Shown in pieces: positions 7,006 to 8,391 of a stretch of 8,391 bases of DNA. The DNA lies in the NCBI GenBank assembly GCA_016177865.1, contig JACOUJ010000330.1:1-8391 (forward strand). Direction: 5' to 3'. The translations under genes and the position numbers were made by a program. Source of the DNA: Candidatus Rokuibacteriota bacterium. GTDB taxonomy: Bacteria; Methylomirabilota; Methylomirabilia; Rokubacteriales; JACOUJ01. Below the pieces are notes generated by a model, which did not search any database, had not been told where the DNA came from, and was given only the letters and a program-made list of their open reading frames with translations. Within the stretch, counting starts at the first letter, position 1, and the number at the start of each line of letters is the position of its first letter.

Positions 7006-7787
7006 CAAAGAATTCTCCAGTCTCTGATTATTCCCATGGAGACGAGGCGGATGTAGAGGTCCGTGAAACCCACGAAGAAGAGAGAGAGCCACGCGTACAC
7101 CGGATGGCGCTCGTTGAGCCGCGTGATGAAACGCCAGAGCCGATACCGGGCGGGCGCCTTCGAGAAGACGTCGAGCACTCCACCGCAGACGTGGCGGCAG
7201 GAGTGGCAGGAAAAAGTATACGCGGCCAGGAGGATCACGTTGATCCACATGACGATCGTCCCCACCCCGATCCCGAAGCCGTCGGGGAAGCGGAACGCCA
7301 GGAGCGCGTCCCACGTAAGCACGACGATGAAGAAGACCGCGACGTACCAGGTGTACCGATGCAGGTTCTGGAGGATGAGCGGGAAGCGCGTCTCGCCGGA
7401 ATATCCGGAGCGATCACGGACCGCGCACGCCATAGGCGCAAGCCAGAAGGAGCGATAGTAGGCCTTCCGGTAGTAGTAGCACGTCAGGCGGAAGAAACCC
7501 GGGCCCGCGAGAATTAGGAAGGCGGGGGACACGATCCCGATGATCGGCAGACTGAACTCCGGGAGCCCCCACCCGAAGGTGAGGTGCAGGCAGGATTTCG
7601 AGATGCAGGGTGAGTAGAACGGGGAAAGGTACGGCGGTACGTAGTAGTGGGCGTTCTGGAACGCCGCCCACGTCGAGTAGACGATGAAGGAGCCGAGGAA
7701 GACGACCACGGTGAGGGGAAGCGCCCACCACGGATCGCTTCGAAGCGTAAGCCCCCCGTGGGCCGACGCGGTCACGTTCTGGCTCAT
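7005..7787 (-). CDS. sdhC: Succinate dehydrogenase single membrane-anchor subunit, Sdh1-like
   Basis: A 260-residue membrane protein that should anchor SdhAB and reduce quinone. Five hydrophobic helices are visible at about 22-42, 79-99, 146-166, 172-192 and 231-252. Between helices 1 and 2 is a conserved-looking loop, YYVPPYLSPFYSPC, followed by KSC (C61, C66). At the end of helix 4 is SCHSCRHVCGG with C194, H195, C197, H199 and C201. This arrangement resembles the anchor of mycobacterial/actinobacterial Sdh1 (Rv0249c type), which sits in the same order anchor-A-B, and not the four-helix haem-b SdhC/SdhD pair; no separate sdhD is present. The ATG at 7787 is preferred because GGAG lies 6 nt upstream; an in-frame GTG at 7802 would add five residues. 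The family is recognised from memory, so the Sdh1 label is less certain than the SDH anchor role. Confidence 0.9.
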   Translation of the reverse strand: MSQNVTASAHGGLTLRSDPWWALPLTVVVFLGSFIVYSTWAAFQNAHYYVPPYLSPFYSPCISKSCLHLTFGWGLPEFSLPIIGIVSPAFLILAGPGFFRLTCYYYRKAYYRSFWLAPMACAVRDRSGYSGETRFPLILQNLHRYTWYVAVFFIVVLTWDALLAFRFPDGFGIGVGTIVMWINVILLAAYTFSCHSCRHVCGGVLDVFSKAPARYRLWRFITRLNERHPVYAWLSLFFVGFTDLYIRLVSMGIIRDWRIL

Positions 7788-7793
7788 CGTTCT

Positions 7794-7797
7794 CTCC
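7794..7797 (-). promoter_or_regulatory. Shine-Dalgarno sequence that decides the sdhC start
   Basis: GGAG on the minus strand, 6 nt upstream of ATG 7787. A second purine run (GGAGGGAGG) lies directly against the alternative GTG at 7802, too close for normal initiation there. Confidence 0.55.
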
Positions 7798-7851
7798 GTC
7801 ACCCTCCCTCCAAGCTACGCCCTGGTCGCGTTCGAGCGCCGGCTTCGCCCG

Positions 7852-7869
7852 ACCCGCCTCGCGGCGGGT
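7852..7869. repeat. Perfect 7-bp inverted repeat with 4-nt loop
   Basis: ACCCGCC and GGCGGGT flank TCGC. It falls in the extra sequence that distinguishes spacer repeat copy 2 from copy 1. No T-tract is adjacent on either strand. Confidence 0.55.
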
Positions 7870-7925
7870 GCCCGCAAGGGTACGCTCGCTCCGCTCGCAA
7901 CTTCCCGGGGGAGGCGTCGGCCCTA

Positions 7926-7948
7926 GGCCGGTCGGTCTAAGACCGGCC
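7926..7948. repeat. Perfect 8-bp inverted repeat with 7-nt loop
   Basis: GGCCGGTC and GACCGGCC flank GGTCTAA. An alternative inner pairing GGTC-TAA-GACC is possible. It lies 36 nt downstream of the fumarase stop, a sensible place for a transcript-ending or 3'-protecting structure, but no U-run follows on the minus strand. Confidence 0.5.
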
Positions 7949-7983
7949 GAGTAGAATAAGGCAAAGCCCCCCTCCGAGGGAAC

Positions 7984-8391
7984 TCATCTTGCGTACTGCT
8001 TCATCCCCTCTTCGTAGAGATCGTCCCCGTAACAGTCGTTGATCACGATTGCGGGGAAGTTCTCCACCTCCATGCGGCGAATCGCCTCAGTCAGGAGGTC
8101 CTCGTACGCGATGACCTCAGCTTTCTTGATGAACTTCGAAAGGACCGCCCCGGCGCCCCCTACCGCGCCCAGGTAGACACCCTTATACTTCTTGAGCGCC
8201 TCGCGCACCTCGCGAGAGCGGCTCCCCTTCCCCATCATCCCCTTGAGCCCCAGGGCCAGAAGGCCGGGCGCGTACTTATCCATGCGGCTCCCGGTTGTCG
8301 GGCCGGCGGAGCCGATCACCATCCCCGGGCGCGCCGGCGAGGGGCCGGTGTAGTAGATGATCTGGCCTTTGACGTCAAAGGGGAGGGGTTC
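7984..8391 (-). CDS. Class I fumarate hydratase, C-terminal (beta) domain or subunit, N-terminus cut by window edge
   Basis: Interconverts fumarate and malate together with an iron-sulfur alpha domain. The visible 135 residues run from the window edge (first codon GAA at 8391-8389) to a TGA at 7986-7984. Family motifs are YYTGPSPARPG (13-23), IGSAGPTTGSRMD (26-38), KGMMGKG (50-56), AVGGAGAVLSK (76-86), a YEDLLTEAIRRMEVENFPAIV stretch (96-116) and NDCYGDDLYE (118-127). This is the fumarase C-terminal fold also found in L-tartrate dehydratase beta. Whether the alpha part is a separate gene or fused cannot be seen. The sdh context favours fumarase over tartrate dehydratase. An internal ATG at 8322 is not the start because conserved family sequence continues upstream of it. 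Confidence 0.93.
   Translation of the reverse strand, partial: EPLPFDVKGQIIYYTGPSPARPGMVIGSAGPTTGSRMDKYAPGLLALGLKGMMGKGSRSREVREALKKYKGVYLGAVGGAGAVLSKFIKKAEVIAYEDLLTEAIRRMEVENFPAIVINDCYGDDLYEEGMKQYAR

Larger units (their letters stand above)
7832..7978 (+). repeat. Dispersed spacer repeat, copy 2 (expanded form)
   Basis: Contains TCGAGCGCCGGCTTCGCCCG (7832-7851), CGCAACTT (7896-7903), CGGGGGAGGCGTCGG (7906-7920) and GCCCCCCTCCGAG (7966-7978), in the same order as copy 1 but on the opposite strand. Compared with copy 1, about 44 nt containing the 7852-7869 hairpin is inserted after the first block, and about 45 nt containing the 7926-7948 hairpin lies between the second and third blocks. The last block ends 5 nt from the fumarase stop, just as copy 1 ends next to sucC. 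Confidence 0.5.
7788..7983. other. Structured 196-nt spacer between the fumarase gene and sdhC
   Basis: No protein-coding gene fits. It holds inverted repeats at 7852-7869 and 7926-7948, a weaker one at 7868-7883 (GTGCCC, GCAA, GGGTAC; better on the plus strand), and three blocks shared with the sdhB-sucC spacer. It is the most likely place for a promoter of the sdh genes and for the end of the fumarase transcript, but I cannot point to a convincing promoter, and no hairpin is followed by a T-tract on the minus strand. The only A/T-richer stretch is GTAGAATAAGGC at 7951-7962. Confidence 0.7.

Noticed and set aside
5419..7056. A 545-codon open frame on the plus strand opposite sdhA
   Set aside because: It lies fully antisense to sdhA, shows no recognisable domain, and is expected as a shadow of G/C-rich codon use.
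7006..7314. N-terminal extension of sdhA inside sdhC
   Set aside because: The extension is Arg/Pro/Leu-rich shadow sequence; the family N-terminus and a ribosome-binding site support the ATG at 7005.
7926..7948. Rho-independent terminator for the fumarase gene
   Set aside because: The stem is good, but no T-run follows on the minus strand, so it is listed only as an inverted repeat.
7949..7967. Possible promoter (TATTCT-like) on the minus strand
   Set aside because: Only a partial -10 match and no suitably spaced -35; not enough to annotate.
8280..8322. Fumarase gene starting at the ATG at 8322
   Set aside because: In-frame family sequence (FDVKGQIIYYTGPSPARPG) continues upstream to the window edge, so the gene is truncated by the window and does not start there.

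Overview
This is a GC-rich bacterial window in which every gene I can support lies on the minus strand, so transcription runs from position 8391 towards 1. It holds a block of TCA-cycle genes followed by a biotin-dependent carboxylase. In transcription order these are: a class I fumarase C-terminal (beta) domain, cut by the window edge; the succinate dehydrogenase genes sdhC, sdhA and sdhB; succinyl-CoA synthetase sucC and sucD; nucleoside diphosphate kinase ndk; a biotin carboxylase subunit; and a biotin carboxyl carrier protein, cut by the other edge.

The genes are tightly packed. sdhC/sdhA overlap by 1 nt (TGATG), sdhA/sdhB abut (TAGATG), sucD/ndk overlap by 4 nt (ATGA), ndk and the biotin carboxylase are about 4 nt apart, and the biotin carboxylase stop is followed by GCC and then the carrier-protein ATG in the same frame. 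There are only three spacers. The 196-nt fumarase-sdhC spacer and the 106-nt sdhB-sucC spacer are both packed with inverted repeats and share three short sequence blocks in the same order on opposite strands. The 42-nt sucC-sucD spacer has no evident features.

The proteins form a connected pathway. SucCD converts succinyl-CoA to succinate with nucleotide triphosphate formation, Ndk equilibrates that triphosphate with other nucleotides, SdhCAB oxidises succinate to fumarate and passes electrons to quinone, and fumarase hydrates fumarate to malate. The carboxylase could supply oxaloacetate, malonyl-CoA or methylmalonyl-CoA (which leads to succinyl-CoA); its substrate cannot be read from the subunits visible here.

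The succinate dehydrogenase is the least ordinary part. It has a single five-helix anchor with a Cys/His-rich motif (CHSCRHVC) and resembles the actinobacterial/mycobacterial Sdh1 class, not the classical haem-b SdhC/SdhD pair. The base composition, the Sdh1-type anchor and this gene order would suit an uncultured soil or sediment lineage such as Rokubacteria/Methylomirabilota, but that placement is inference from general familiarity and is not proven by the sequence. I saw no mobile elements, CRISPR arrays, rRNA or tRNA genes. Most of the window is conserved central metabolism; the points worth a second look are the SDH anchor, the carboxylase split by one in-frame stop codon, and the structured spacers.
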